A stretch of 64,000 nucleotides of DNA from Trichostrongylus colubriformis (Eukaryota; Nematoda; Chromadorea; Rhabditida; Trichostrongylidae), in NCBI GenBank assembly GCA_963978905.1, contig OZ022259.1, positions 21,922,068 through 21,986,067 of the forward strand, given 5' to 3'. Below the pieces are notes generated by a model. The model saw only the letters and a list, made by a program, of their open reading frames with translations. It had not been told where the DNA came from and did no database searches. Of the stretch, positions 47,640-57,889 are shown in pieces; within the stretch, counting starts at the first letter, position 1; every line of letters starts with the position of its first letter. Position numbers and translations under genes: made by a program.

Positions 47640-47880
47640 TCAGGTGGGCGTTCCGAGTTGGGGCAATGCCGGTCCTCCTTTTATCCTTATACTTATTTTA
47701 TAATTGTTCATTGCGGCTTACATGCAAAGTTTAATGCGGAGAAAAGAACCCACCTAGAGAAAGGTTCTCAAAGTTAGGTCCGACAATTTGAGGAGTCTGG
47801 GAGACGGGCCTCCGCTGGCTTCAGAAGCCAAGAAGGGTTGCTCGAGAAAAGTGGTCAGGAACCCAGGTGGGCCCAGAATT
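47640..47880. repeat. Segment shared with the upstream region of gene A exon 4
   Basis: CAGGTGGGCGTTC, GTGCCGGT/ATGCCGGTC and TTGTTCA-TGCGGCTTACATG occur here and at 23515-23600 in the same order. It directly precedes the exon F remnant, as its counterpart precedes exon 4 of gene A. Confidence 0.5.
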
Positions 47881-48113
47881 TGAACTGCGTATTCCCGCTG
47901 ACAATTATCCAAAGTGCTTACTGGGAATGCAAACGAGCTGCTGTTATTGCAGATTTGTTGATTGGAGTTTTTTAGAACAAATGAAATCTTTTGGCTTCTT
48001 TTTGTAGTTTTATTCGAATGTTGGATCTGATACAGAGATTTCGAGAGGAATTACAATAACGGAATTTCCGGCTCCATCAATCTTCAAATATAATTTTTAT
48101 AAGGAAAAGCTTA

Positions 48114-48262
48114 CAAAAGTTGAGCGGAAAGCAGCGTAGAAGAACTCCGATAGCTCTAAGCGCTCGATCACGAATACGAAAAAGACCTTGAATCTAGTAA
48201 AAGACAAGAGGAAACAGCAGCGCTATATAAAGCTAAAAGCTTTGCGAGAAAAAATACAGTGG
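48114..48262 (+). pseudogene. Isolated exon 4 remnant F of the secreted-protein family
   Basis: The sequence after TATAAG aligns with exon 4 of gene A (GCTCGATCACGAATACGAAAAAG and AAACAGCAGCGCTATATAAAGC). Small indels destroy the frame, and the donor is GTGAAT. Possible exon 5 sequence (TTGCAG followed by GCATTATGCTTCG) at about 48330 is shortened. There are no signal-peptide exons nearby, so it is a dead fragment. Confidence 0.6.
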
Positions 48263-48700
48263 TGAATCGGCCGATGATATAATCTTGAAGTTTGAAAGAC
48301 TTATTTCAGTTGGTTTTTGGGTACTAATGAGATTGCAGGCATTATGCTTCGTTTTTATAGGCCAAAAAAAGTAATTTTGCCCACGGCTCACATCTGCCAA
48401 TTATACAAAACATAGGGAAACGAAAGAAATAAAAGCATTGGGGCGAAATATTCCCGAAATGTTCCCCTAAAAGCAGGAACAAACTGTAGCTCCTTAAGTT
48501 CACCTTTATAAAAATATCGAGTCTCATTCGGCGCAGTCGGGATTCGGAGTACCTACACTATCAAGGTCCGCTTGAAACGGTGAAGCCAGGCTCCGTGGTA
48601 GGACTTTTGTGGGAAGCTTCCTGAGGATTGGCCCTTCGGTTCGTGGAAGTCACAGAGCCCCTGCTGCTTGGACAAGGCTGCTATGATCCGAAGTATCATT

Positions 48701-49245
48701 TTCACGCCTCAAATCCGCCTCCGGAGGGGTTTCAGTGGTAAGTGCACGTTTTGACTCTTGGAAGCGAAGGGCGCTGGGAACCCGGAAAAAACGGGATCCT
48801 AAAGAACACCACCCAGTATGAATCCCCTTAGGTACCCAGAGTGAACGGACCTCAGCAAGGTTGTGAACGAGGGCGACGAAATTTCGGATTTTGCCCAGTT
48901 GAGGTGACACATCTTGTTCACTCTTTCCTCGATCCCGTTCCTGCTCGTGCAGAAGGCTGCCACGGAGCATAGTGATAGAGTGAGGTCTGCTCTTGAATCT
49001 GAGGATGAAAATACCTCAACAGAATTCGCTGTAGTTCGACTAAAGTGGGGTTGAAAGTGGAGGAACAAAATTACTTTTTTTGGCACCCCCTGTAAAGCTG
49101 GTGTTGCAGCTTTGTTCCATCTTCGAAATTCCGCTAGTCCATTTCAGTACCGAATGCTGTTATTGCACGCTTTTGACTGCAATAACAGCATTCCAAAACG
49201 TGCCCTTATCACTGAAACCCCGCCGGAGGCGGATTTGAGGCGTTG
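48701..49245. mobile_element. Inverted-repeat element between exon F and exon E, 545 bp
   Basis: The left end CACGCCTCAAATCCGCCTCC and its inverted partner at 49210-49245 extend about 50 bp each, through GGTTTCAGTG and GCACGTTTTG. The interior has no recognisable protein. The target duplication was not resolved. Related sequence is not seen in units A or B. Confidence 0.55.
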
Positions 49246-49381
49246 ACTTTAGAACGAATAAAACTTTTGGCTTTTCTTGCATTTTTTTCTCAAGTATAGC
49301 ATATGATACAGAGGTTCTGAGAGGAATAGAATCACGGAGAGGAAGTTCCGTGTCCATCTCTCTTAAAATCCTCTTTATAAG

Positions 49382-49803
49382 GGAAAACCCCTAAGCGTTG
49401 GATGGATAGCGACGAAGAAGCACTCGGATATTTCTAAATGCTCGATAATGGATGCAAAAAAGCTTTGAATCCATCGCCAAAGACAAGAAGCTGAACATAC
49501 AGCAGCGTTATTTGAAGCTACGAGATTTGCGAATAAAAATTCCAATTTTAAGTCTACTAGTGGTGCTATACTCAAGTTTGAGAGAATCATTTTAGTTAGT
49601 TCTTCGAGGGTAACGAGATTGTAGGCGTATGCAGCTGTGCTTCGTTCAGTTATTAATGTGAATAAGTATCGCTACAAACCATGGCATCGACAAGGGAACA
49701 ATCCCATCAAGGAGGTAAGCTGGAGTTGCGGATTTGTTTCATCTTCGAAGATTCTAGTGTATTTCAGTATCAAATGATGAAGCAAGCACTGAAAACTCAT
49801 TGA
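49382..49803 (+). pseudogene. Secreted-protein family, copy E (exons 4-6 only)
   Basis: Exon 4 starts after TATAAG at 49382 but is frameshifted, with one A missing in the AAAAAAGC run as in copy B. Exon 5, about 49627-49713, is open (AYAAVLRSVINVNKYRYKPW) with a good GTAAGC donor. Exon 6 begins after TTTCAG with YQMMKQALKTH and stops at 49801-49803, much earlier than in gene A. No signal-peptide, exon 2 or exon 3 equivalent is found upstream. It is a partial copy and probably dead. Confidence 0.65.
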
Positions 49804-50582
49804 CATGGGCTGAGCAGAAACGCATGGAGACATTTGATAAATACATCGGTTTACATGAATTCGAATGAAAATTCGAGCATACTACTATAAATGTACATTT
49901 ATGTAAGTGGGATACTGTTGGGGTGTGTCTATGTGTCTCACAGGAAATTCGCAACTCACGTACCAGCAATCATAGGATTTTGAATTTTTGAAGTGTTCAG
50001 AATGGGACATCAGTGGTGGATGATTAGCACTGATGACGACTGGTAAGGAGAGATTTGCTGAAGTTTTTGTTTGAACCGGAAGGAAATGTGAGTAGTGATA
50101 CTAAGAGTTTTCAGTGCATTTGCATTTCCACAGTTTTCTTTGTCTGTTTTGACCTAGGAATTTCTTCTCAATATATAAAGTTGGATCAATCCTAGCAGAA
50201 AATGAGCTTCAACTATAGGTAGTTGGATTTCAACTATGTGCCGATATCATCGGACTATTTCAATTGTTAAGGTGTCCGGAATTTCCTCCTTGATGTACCA
50301 GCTTTGCTGACCAACAACTTCAAAAGCATCATCCGTTACAGTGCTAAATGAACTCATTTCGCACTGCCGTCAGCATAGATCGAGCATATTTAGCATGATA
50401 ACACTGTCGAATCATGTAATGCGCACAGTAATGTGCGCCACGTAAGCTGGTATGGTATATTGATAAGGGTTTAGGGTATAGCCAGATTAGTGAGTCGTGG
50501 TCCAGTCACAGCATGACTACATTTAGCAACCAATAACTGGAGATCGGTCGATATGTTCCATTCAGCAGCTTTTCATTCATCT

Positions 50583-50648
50583 CCATTACGGTAAACCCTC
50601 TTCAAACCCATCCGATCTCGAGGGTTTGAAGAGGGTTTACCGTAATGG
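50583..50648. repeat. Perfect 27-bp inverted repeat with 12-nt loop
   Basis: CCATTACGGTAAACCCTC... (50583-50609) and its exact reverse complement (50622-50648) flank ATCCGATCTCGA. The paralogous positions in units A (about 27255) and B (about 41542) contain only the right arm, so the left arm was added in this copy. Confidence 0.85.
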
Positions 50649-53061
50649 GTCACAGCCGCCAGAATTAGCGGTGGCCGTAATACTCCACGCATGGCTGGTT
50701 CGTAACGGAGCGGTAAGGTGGTTGTAGTTCATCAACACCCAATTAGCGTGACTAGATGACCTATCTCGAGTGTCTTGGCCCACATTTCCCTGATTGCGTA
50801 TCTACCTATCTCGCTGGCTTTAACTCAAAGGAGAGCTCCAAGAATTTTCAACACATTGATCACTGATTTTGTAGAAGAGATCACGTATATGCGGAGACAA
50901 TGAATGGTGTAACGCTTGGCAAAGGTTACCAATAGAATTATGTGAGCAAATGACCACCAGAAATCATGACCGCTTTCCATTCGCAGTAATCACGATCGTT
51001 CAAGGCACTTCCGTGCACGTGTCAAAAGATAATTTTCTGCATAAAACGTGACGCTAGGAAGCCTACATGTGACAATGATATCCTTTCTGGAAAGACCCAC
51101 ATTTGCTGCAATGGAACGGTCGAAACCGTAATAAATGTGGCTGTTTTTCTACCACAAACCATCATTGAGACATGCATTCAAGACCTTTGCATTAAAGCAG
51201 GGTGATGTAGACGACAGAGGCCGGTTGAAGAAACCGTTTACGGATATCAGAGTTCTTCTATTTCCCTTACCCTGATCCCCTTCCGATTATGTGGTTCTTG
51301 TTTCAATGCGACCCCTAATACTTCACTCAAAGAAACCGGAACCCGTCTCAGATAATCCCCACAGAATGTTCCAATTTTCGCCCACGGCAGGCATTCAGAA
51401 ACGTGGACGGAGTGGCAGGGACTCTGCGAGCTTCCCTTTCCCCCCCCCCCTCCCCTCCCTCTGTTGAAAACTGTTGAGAGGTGGTTCGGCGAAAATTCAA
51501 ACGGGTTGCTGAGTTGCTGATTTATATTGATTTAGATTTTCCGACTTTTGCGGTAGTACGAAAAAGCTGGTTCTCTTAGTATGTCGAAGGACAATTTTGT
51601 AACATATTCTACGCAATTTTGTGTTAGATTCCAGAAACTTCGGTGGGTGGTGTTCATGGAGAGCGCATTCCAAACAAACACTGCAATTCATTTGGATTGT
51701 TCCAATGTCCAAACCTGCAACAGAATCTACGATTTTTTCCAGGACTTCGATCAGTCCGATTGATTAACTCCGGTTGGGGTGTAAGAGCAAGCACATACGG
51801 TGAGAGCGACCGGAGGGAAAGTTCACATCGTGTGGAGGAATTCCCAAATGAAAGCTCCGATTACAGGCTGCGAACGGAATGACGCGAAAGCGAGGCACTG
51901 AGGAGGACATAACGACCGGCGGGCGGCGGCGGACCACTGGGCTCGCTGGAAGTGGCTTCGGGCCAGCACGACTTCTGTCCAGTGTCCGGCTTCTGCGACG
52001 AAGACTATATTCCACATTCCTGTATACTCCTTGTATTCATGTGCTATATACTCGATTCAATAAATAGTACTATACTTCTCTTGCGCTCTGCTCCAACTAA
52101 CACTGGGGTCGTCTGGTCTCCTACGCGAACACGAGGATATGTGAATTAGAACTACGATAGACTGACTTCAAATACAAATACAGTTTTTTCATTTGTCTTC
52201 CTTGTATTTACTTTGATTTTCAAATATTTGATGCCAAATGGTTACGCAACCCCATTAGGTGCGACAGACCAACAATCAAACATGTATACCAAACATATGC
52301 TCTATATGTAGTTTGGATTTTTCGAAATATCAATATAAACGTACATAACTAACAGAAGAATTTTTCAAAAATCAGGAATCACTTATTGGTACAGAAGAGA
52401 GATTTAAAGAAGAAGAAAATGAAAAAGTTGCAAAAATTTTCGTACAACCTAATACTGTAGAATCAAGGAATTTCCGTGCACCATTCCTTTGGCGAATAGT
52501 TTTGTAAGTACATGTTGAATGCAACTATACATTTCAATAACTTCCTTTCATTGTGAGTTTCATCGGCAGCTATGCAAGCAAAAGGAAGAAAGTTCATGTA
52601 GTTACGCAAGTTAACATATATCCGGATCGCGGGCAATTCGCTTCATTCAGGTAAAAGAAGGGACGTTCGTGAAGTGTTTTCAGTGAAGTTATTATATTAA
52701 ACATCTCTGACTCTGTGCGAGACCACTGAAGCATAATCTTTCTCACGTAAGAGCACATGAGGTAGTGGGCTGATAGGCTACTTTTGCACTCTCCTAGGAT
52801 CTTAGGCAAGTCTAATGGTGTCTAAGCATTTGTCAGATAAAGTGCCTATCAGTCTCACGAAACCATCTCTGCATACCAAAGAATACTCTCTGCAATAATG
52901 GCAGCAGGAGTGGTGAAAGGAACGCAGAGTTGAGACTATACTAGAATACGAAATACAAATTAGGAGTCATAATCGGACCATTCAACGATACCAAACATTT
53001 GCATATCAGCATTAAACTTGCATTTATCGTCCATTGAGTCCTAATCGGGACATCATGCGCG

Positions 53062-53069
53062 TATAAAAG
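53062..53069 (+). promoter_or_regulatory. TATA-like box upstream of gene D
   Basis: TATAAAAG matches the position 45032-45039 in the duplicate. It lies about 1.46 kb upstream of the gene D start codon, with a MITE between them. Confidence 0.35.
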
Positions 53070-53655
53070 GCTTGTAAATTCAGTTTGACATCAGTGCTTT
53101 TATCGTTTCTCTTTCTCATAGTATGGCCATTACTGCAGCTACATCATGCACAGCTTGAAGACTCTCTCTAACATTTACCCGCCCCAAATAAAGGTGTCAA
53201 GTAGTGCGTATTCCAGCATGCGTCCCATACTGCTTCTGCGGTAAGGCAATATTTTGTCGTGCCGATAGATACGTTCTCGCCCTGTATCAACGGTTATGAT
53301 GGGTCCTCCCTCATAATACTAGGATTTTCTCGATTACTCATGGACTGCTTATTGTTAGCTCCTCTACAATCACATTTCCCAACTTCGGCAACCGACTAAG
53401 ATTATAATCATTGCACTCACCCCTCCAAGCTTTATGATTAAAGGAATCGCCCACGTAAAAAATGAGTTTTTCTGTCACCCATATAATTATGTTGTATTTG
53501 CCTAATAAGGGCCCCATGCGAAAGTTCACGCGAAAAAGTGGGAATCTGGCTAGCATACAGCACCACAAAGACTCGGCCGGGAGGACGGGGCCTCTGGGCA
53601 AGTGCCCACCGCGTCTTCCGCCGCGGTTGGAAATGCATTGTAGGAACAGAAAGTT

Positions 53656-53731
53656 AGGCCGCTTCCATACTTTGCGCACCGACGCCGTCACGCGCGTGAC
53701 GGCGTCGGTGCGCAAAGTATGGAAGCGGCCT
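53656..53731. repeat. Perfect 76-bp palindrome
   Basis: The arms 53656-53693 and 53694-53731 are exact reverse complements with no spacer; the centre is GTCACGC/GCGTGAC. The arm sequence (GGCCGCTTCCATACTTTGCG onward) recurs in the neighbouring tandem units. Confidence 0.92.
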
Positions 53732-54016
53732 TATTGGCACAGCGCCAAGATTCGAATCGGCCACAACACCATTCTGTAGTGTGATTGGGACCGCATTATC
53801 TATGGACGCCGTCACGCGCGTGACGCCGGCACGCGCGTGACGGCGTCGGTGCGCAAAGTATGGAAGCGGCCTTATTGGCACAGCGCCAAGATTCGAATCG
53901 GCCACAACACCATTCTGTAGTGTGATTGGGACCGCATTATCTATGGACGCCGTCACGCGCGTGACGCCGGCACGCGCGTGACGGCGTCGGTGCGCAAAGT
54001 ATGGAAGCGGCCTTAC
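53694..54016. repeat. 141-bp tandem repeat, about 2.3 units
   Basis: TGGAAGCGGCCTTATTGGCA occurs at 53720 and 53861, and its first ten bases again at 54002, giving an exact period of 141 bp. Units look almost identical. Each contains two CGCGCGTGACG-type blocks. The long minus-strand frame across it (53654-54196) is a by-product of 141 being divisible by three. Confidence 0.9.
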
Positions 54017-54514
54017 GTGAGCAGTCCCACTCTCCGTTTCCAATCGCGGCGGGCAAAGGGACGGGGCTTTTGATCCGAGGCTCCGCCCACCCGGCCAAGT
54101 GTATCTTAACCGAATTCTCACTTCTTCGCGTGAAACTTTGCATGGGGCCTTATTGGAGAAATACAACATAAATTTATGGGTAACAGAGAAACTCAATTTT
54201 GCGTGGAAGATTCCTTAAGGGTTCGGGCGCCAAAAGAATAGAAGAACACTGCATGCAACTTCCGGCCCTGATGAAGGCGTTCAGAACGTTAATGACATTA
54301 ACTTCAAAAGGAACCTAGTGTTTGGTGCCAGAGCGATCACGAGTTAGGAAATTCCTTCAGTTATTTAAAATTCAGCTGAAACACGTAGTACGTAAAACAC
54401 ATTCCAAGCAAGAATGGTCTAGGATAAAGCTGTTTGAGGCCCGTCACTGCGGCAGAAAGACACGCTTCAACAATTTATCTCTCCGGTCATCAATATGATT
54501 GATTTACTAATTTC

Positions 54515-54524
54515 CCATTTCAGG
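54515..54524 (+). promoter_or_regulatory. Probable trans-splice acceptor of gene D
   Basis: CCCATTTCAG is followed by G... in the same position as at genes A, B and C, directly before ATG at 54525. It is the natural 3' splice signal for leader addition. Confidence 0.55.
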
Positions 54525-56228
54525 ATGAACAAGTTTTCGCTGGTTCTCCTTGTGGTACTCTCCCTTTTCATCACCTATGCATCGAGCGACTCTGAGGCGA
54601 AGGCAAAGGAGGTGGGAGTGAAATAGATGCTGTGAAATAGATCCTTAGAGGAATCGTCCACGGAAAAGTGAGATTTTCTGGTGCCTGTATATTTGTGTTG
54701 TATTTGCTTGATGTGGGCCGCATGCAAAGCTTCACGCGAAATACTGTGAATCCGGCTGAGACACAGCACCACAAAGTCTCGGCCGGGTGAGCGGGGCCTC
54801 CGAGCAAGTGCTCACCCCGTCATCCGTCGCGGTCGGAACGCATTGTGGGATCAAAAAGTTTCACAAACAGTCCCTCGCTCCGTTCCCAACCGCAGCGGAC
54901 AACGGGACGGGGCTTTCACTTGGAGGCTCCGCCTACCCAGCCATGAATTTGTAGAGCTATTATATATCATAGCCGAATTCTCACTTTTTCGCGTGGAACT
55001 TTGCATGCTACCCTTATTAGACACATACAATATAACTATATGGGTAACAACGAAACTCATTTTTTCGTGGACATTTCCTTTAAGTTATTTAAGTTAACAG
55101 TAATGAACTGAATGTCAGAACTAAAATAGTATTCCGGACGCTGCAGCACCACGGGATAGCATCCACGGCTACACAGTGAAAAGATTAAGAATTTCCGCCT
55201 ATCCTCAGAGAAACAAGAACGGTGTGCGCCGAGTAAGATCATATTGAAAAACTTTTCAACATTAGGAGTTTGATTTAATTAGGTACTCCTTTCCGACTTG
55301 AACAAAATGCCTGTACCCTTGCACAGAATAATTTATTTATTTAATTATTTATTTATTTATTTAATTAATAATTAGTACCTTAAGTAAACCTTTAATTAGT
55401 ACCTTAACTAGACCTAAGCACTTTATTTTTACAAATATGATATGTTCTTGGTAACGGTGGTCACAACGACGCCCGGCTGTGCTTTAAGGCTCTGACGAAG
55501 ACGACAAGACCGAAACGTTAGCCATATAAAGTTAGTTAATATCTTGGTGTTGGCTGCAAGAAACTGACACTTATCAAGAAAATACCATGCCAAGATTCAT
55601 GGAAAGCTAGACTTGAACACTTATGTTATGTTTATTAGACCAGTGAATATAAATTCTTTTAGAAGTTAATGATCAAATTATCTTTCTGTTGTGATTTGAA
55701 CTTCTCATGTGTGACCCACCCAACAGAGAAGTGCCTCGTTTCGCCTTAATTCAGTAGCTCAGAAATCGGGTCAATTCCAGGAAAAAACTCCAGCGAAGGT
55801 CAAATATTTTCCGAATTCGCCGTGGATTGGCAAGTGGTGGAAAACTGCGAAGATGCAATCCGATGACGTTTTCAAAGCGCTGCCCGATATGAAGAAAAGC
55901 TTTGAAGCCATTTACGATGACAAAAAGCTCAGCAAAAAAGAGCGCAGTCAAAAGCTGTGGGAACTATGGTTCAAAAATCCGGCGGTAAGAGTTTTCTTTC
56001 GGAAACTGGAAAATGCTTTTTTCGTCACTTTTGAGTGGACGGAGAAATTGCAGGCATATGCTACTCTTATGCTCACCTACAGGGAAGGGCCTTACACTCC
56101 AGGGTACACCTATGTAAGCTGGAGACATCTTTTCATTTACGAATATAGAAGTAGTATCAGTAGCTTTTTTTCAGTTTCCGCTGTCTCACCGTCGGTACCA
56201 CCGCAGAGGCAGATCTCGTTCAAAGTGA
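54525..56228 (+). CDS. Small secreted basic protein, gene D (four exons, 134 aa)
   Basis: Exons are 54525-54611, 55781-55984, 56054-56113 and 56175-56228; all junctions are phase 0 with GT-AG ends (donors GTGGGA, GTAAGA, GTAAGC; acceptors TTCCAG, TTGCAG, TTTCAG). Exon 1 is the signal peptide MNKFSLVLLVVLSLFITYAS. Exon 2 contains SPWIGKWWKTAK and MKKSFEAIYDDKKLSKKERS, the block shared with gene A and reminiscent of SXP/RAL-2. Exon 3 encodes AYATLMLTYREGPYTPGYTY. Exon 4 is a basic tail, HRRYHRRGRSRSK, then TGA. The mature protein is basic and cysteine-free. Intron 1 (1.17 kb) holds a TTAA MITE and a hammerhead-like insert. It lacks the exon 2, 3 and 6 equivalents of gene A. It is the most intact member of its subtype. 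The function is unknown. Confidence 0.62.
54649..55079. mobile_element. TTAA-type MITE, copy 3, in intron 1 of gene D
   Basis: The ends AGGAATCGTCCACGG and CGTGGACATTTCCT are flanked by TTAG (54645-54648) and TTAA (55080-55083). Gene C has a single uninterrupted TTTAAGTTATT at the matching intron position, so the insertion is younger than the duplication. Confidence 0.83.
55329..55372. repeat. TTTA-rich microsatellite
   Basis: Repeated TTTA/TTAA units form an AT-only tract in intron 1 of gene D. Gene C lacks an equivalent tract. Confidence 0.7.
55446..55660. other. D-specific insert with hammerhead-like core
   Basis: Gene C has no counterpart for about 215 bp here. Within it, GGCT (55488-55491), CTGACGA (55492-55498), a weak helix II ending GACC, GAAA (55512-55515), CGTT and AGCC (55520-55523) are in the order of a minimal type I hammerhead. 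GGCT/AGCC forms stem I and GUU is a possible cleavage triplet. Helix II keeps only two of four pairs. It may be a solo pseudo-LTR of a Penelope-like element. Confidence 0.45.
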
Positions 56229-56879
56229 TCACTCAGTACACGGCATGGAATAAATGCATCGAGTTATTAGTTTCAGCGAACAAGTGGCACATGTTATATT
56301 GTATATTAACACGGGCATTGTTGCCGCGCAGCCGAAGCATTGTTTAGTAGCGGCTGCAAAGCGGTTTCTCAACATAATTACCTGGTTGATTACCTGAGAA
56401 ACCCTCTTCATCACCTTTTACTCGTCCACCTATGCCCTCAGAGCTATCCATCCCCTAATCTAGGCATGTTGTTAGCTTGATGAGCAAAGTTTTGCTTGAT
56501 CAATTCACATAGAATGTTGAACAAAACAGATCCGATGTGATGCCGTGCAGAAAGAACTTGTTTGGAGTGACGAGTTGTTATAGTCCCATGGTTGTATAAG
56601 TTGGGAGCCTTGAAGACGGATGTGATCTTGTTGGTGATGATCCTTGATGATAATGGTGGTTCTTCCTCTCTATCTGAGGAACTTTGGTTTGTGTTAGGTG
56701 AGCGCTCTGAGCTAGCGTGGAACACGTTAGAACAGAACTTCGCAACACGGCGAGCGGCCCGCGGCTAGGGACGTCGTGTGCATCTGTGATTAGATTGTGC
56801 CTACAATAGAGCGCATACGGGTGTTTCTTCACCACCGAACTACATACGGCGATGCATGACGCACGCCATTCTGCGAAAT

Positions 56880-57754
56880 GGATGTCTGCCCTTATGCGAG
56901 GATTTCGCGCGGCACCCTGCGGTGAGCGACATCTGCGCGCGAGATGGTGGCCTTTGGAGGAGTTCGCGTGTAATTGTTCAAGGACGGCGGCGACCGTATT
57001 CACGCCGATTTTTATTCATGTCGCCGCTATATTATGCTTGTCAAACTATTTTCATTTCTGTGGACAGAATTCAGTTGAATACAGTTCAGTTTTAGCGTTT
57101 TGCATGCATTTATTCCATTCTCCGTTCTGTTTATCGTCCTTACTTGCATATCAACACGAGGATACTAGAAGAGCAGATAAATTTTCGCCTCAGTCTGGAG
57201 ATGAGATGCCCGAGGTGAGAGAAATGATCTACTTGTGTGAGAACGGATCTCGCATTACCGCCGAAGTGTTTCACCCATCGCCAAGCTCCTTTCACCCCAG
57301 ACTGGGTTGTGGAAACGCTCAAACCGCACTGATACGCAATTAGATACAATACAAAATATATAATTTATGTAAGCACGATGTATGAAGCAAAGAAGTCCGG
57401 CTAAGCAAAAATGGTGCATATAAGGAGGATGCAGACCGAATAATGCCCAATGAGATGGAATGAATGCATACAATACCTTACTATCAACCGAGGGTGAACT
57501 GGAAACATTCAAAGTCAGCTGAATTCAACCGAATCCTGCCCAATGAGATAAAAACAATAAGATAAATAAAAGAAGATAAATGAAAACAATCCGAAAATAA
57601 GCTCAATGTAGCGGCAACATGAATAAAGACAGGCGCAGCGGTCGCAGCCCTTTTACGCGATTGCACGCGATTCCTACCAAGGGCAGTCAACTCGCGCGTA
57701 AATGTCGCGCGGAGAGCGTTGCAACGCGAAATCTCGGCATGAGGATACACACAT
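56880..57754. mobile_element. Mutator-like MITE, 875 bp
   Basis: Termini of about 200 bp are inverted (GATGTCTGCCCTTATG... and the complement CATGAGGATACACACAT). They are flanked by CTGCGAAAT (56871-56879) and CTGCAAAAT (57755-57763), a 9-bp duplication with one mismatch. Inner arms share TTCATGTCGCCGCTA. Frames crossing it (for example 56852-57343) are explained by the inverted repeat and are not called as genes. Confidence 0.62.
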
Positions 57755-57889
57755 CTGCAAAATCCTTTCCAACACATTCATTTCTTCGACTTGTCATACA
57801 CTTTCTACTCCACAATAAAGGCGTACACAAGAGACAACCGCTAACTATGTGCGTATGAAACCCTACTATATATAAAACGCTTCGTTGTC

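Larger units (their letters stand above)
40190..47690. repeat. Second tandem duplication, left unit
   Basis: Sequence from the exon 4 region of gene B through gene C and about 500 bp beyond recurs in order at about 49140-56730. Examples are 44440-45330 with 52460-53370, 45990-46260 with 54370-54630, and 47280-47690 with 56240-56730. The mariner is present only in this left unit. Confidence 0.83.
53442..54214. mobile_element. TTAA-type MITE, copy 2, enlarged by an internal array
   Basis: TTAA (53438-53441 and 54215-54218) flanks ends AGGAATCGCCCACG and CGTGGAAGATTCC. It is paralogous to copy 1 at 45401-45817 but holds about 355 extra bp in its centre: a 76-bp palindrome and 141-bp tandem repeats. 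Confidence 0.82.
49140..56730. repeat. Second tandem duplication, right unit
   Basis: This is the counterpart of 40190-47690, in the same orientation. It lacks the mariner (empty site 51671-51690) and gained a TTAA MITE in the intron of gene D (54649-55079), a 141-bp tandem array (53656-54016) and about 215 bp around 55446-55660. Confidence 0.82.

Noticed and set aside
53654..54196. 180-codon minus-strand frame with repeated peptide blocks
   Set aside because: It is produced by the 141-bp tandem repeat (a multiple of three) and the palindrome. There is no signal of selection, and the paralogous MITE lacks it.
56578..57343. Overlapping long frames on both strands (141 and 163 codons)
   Set aside because: They coincide with the inverted arms of the 56880-57754 MITE, where GC-rich sequence is open by chance on both strands.
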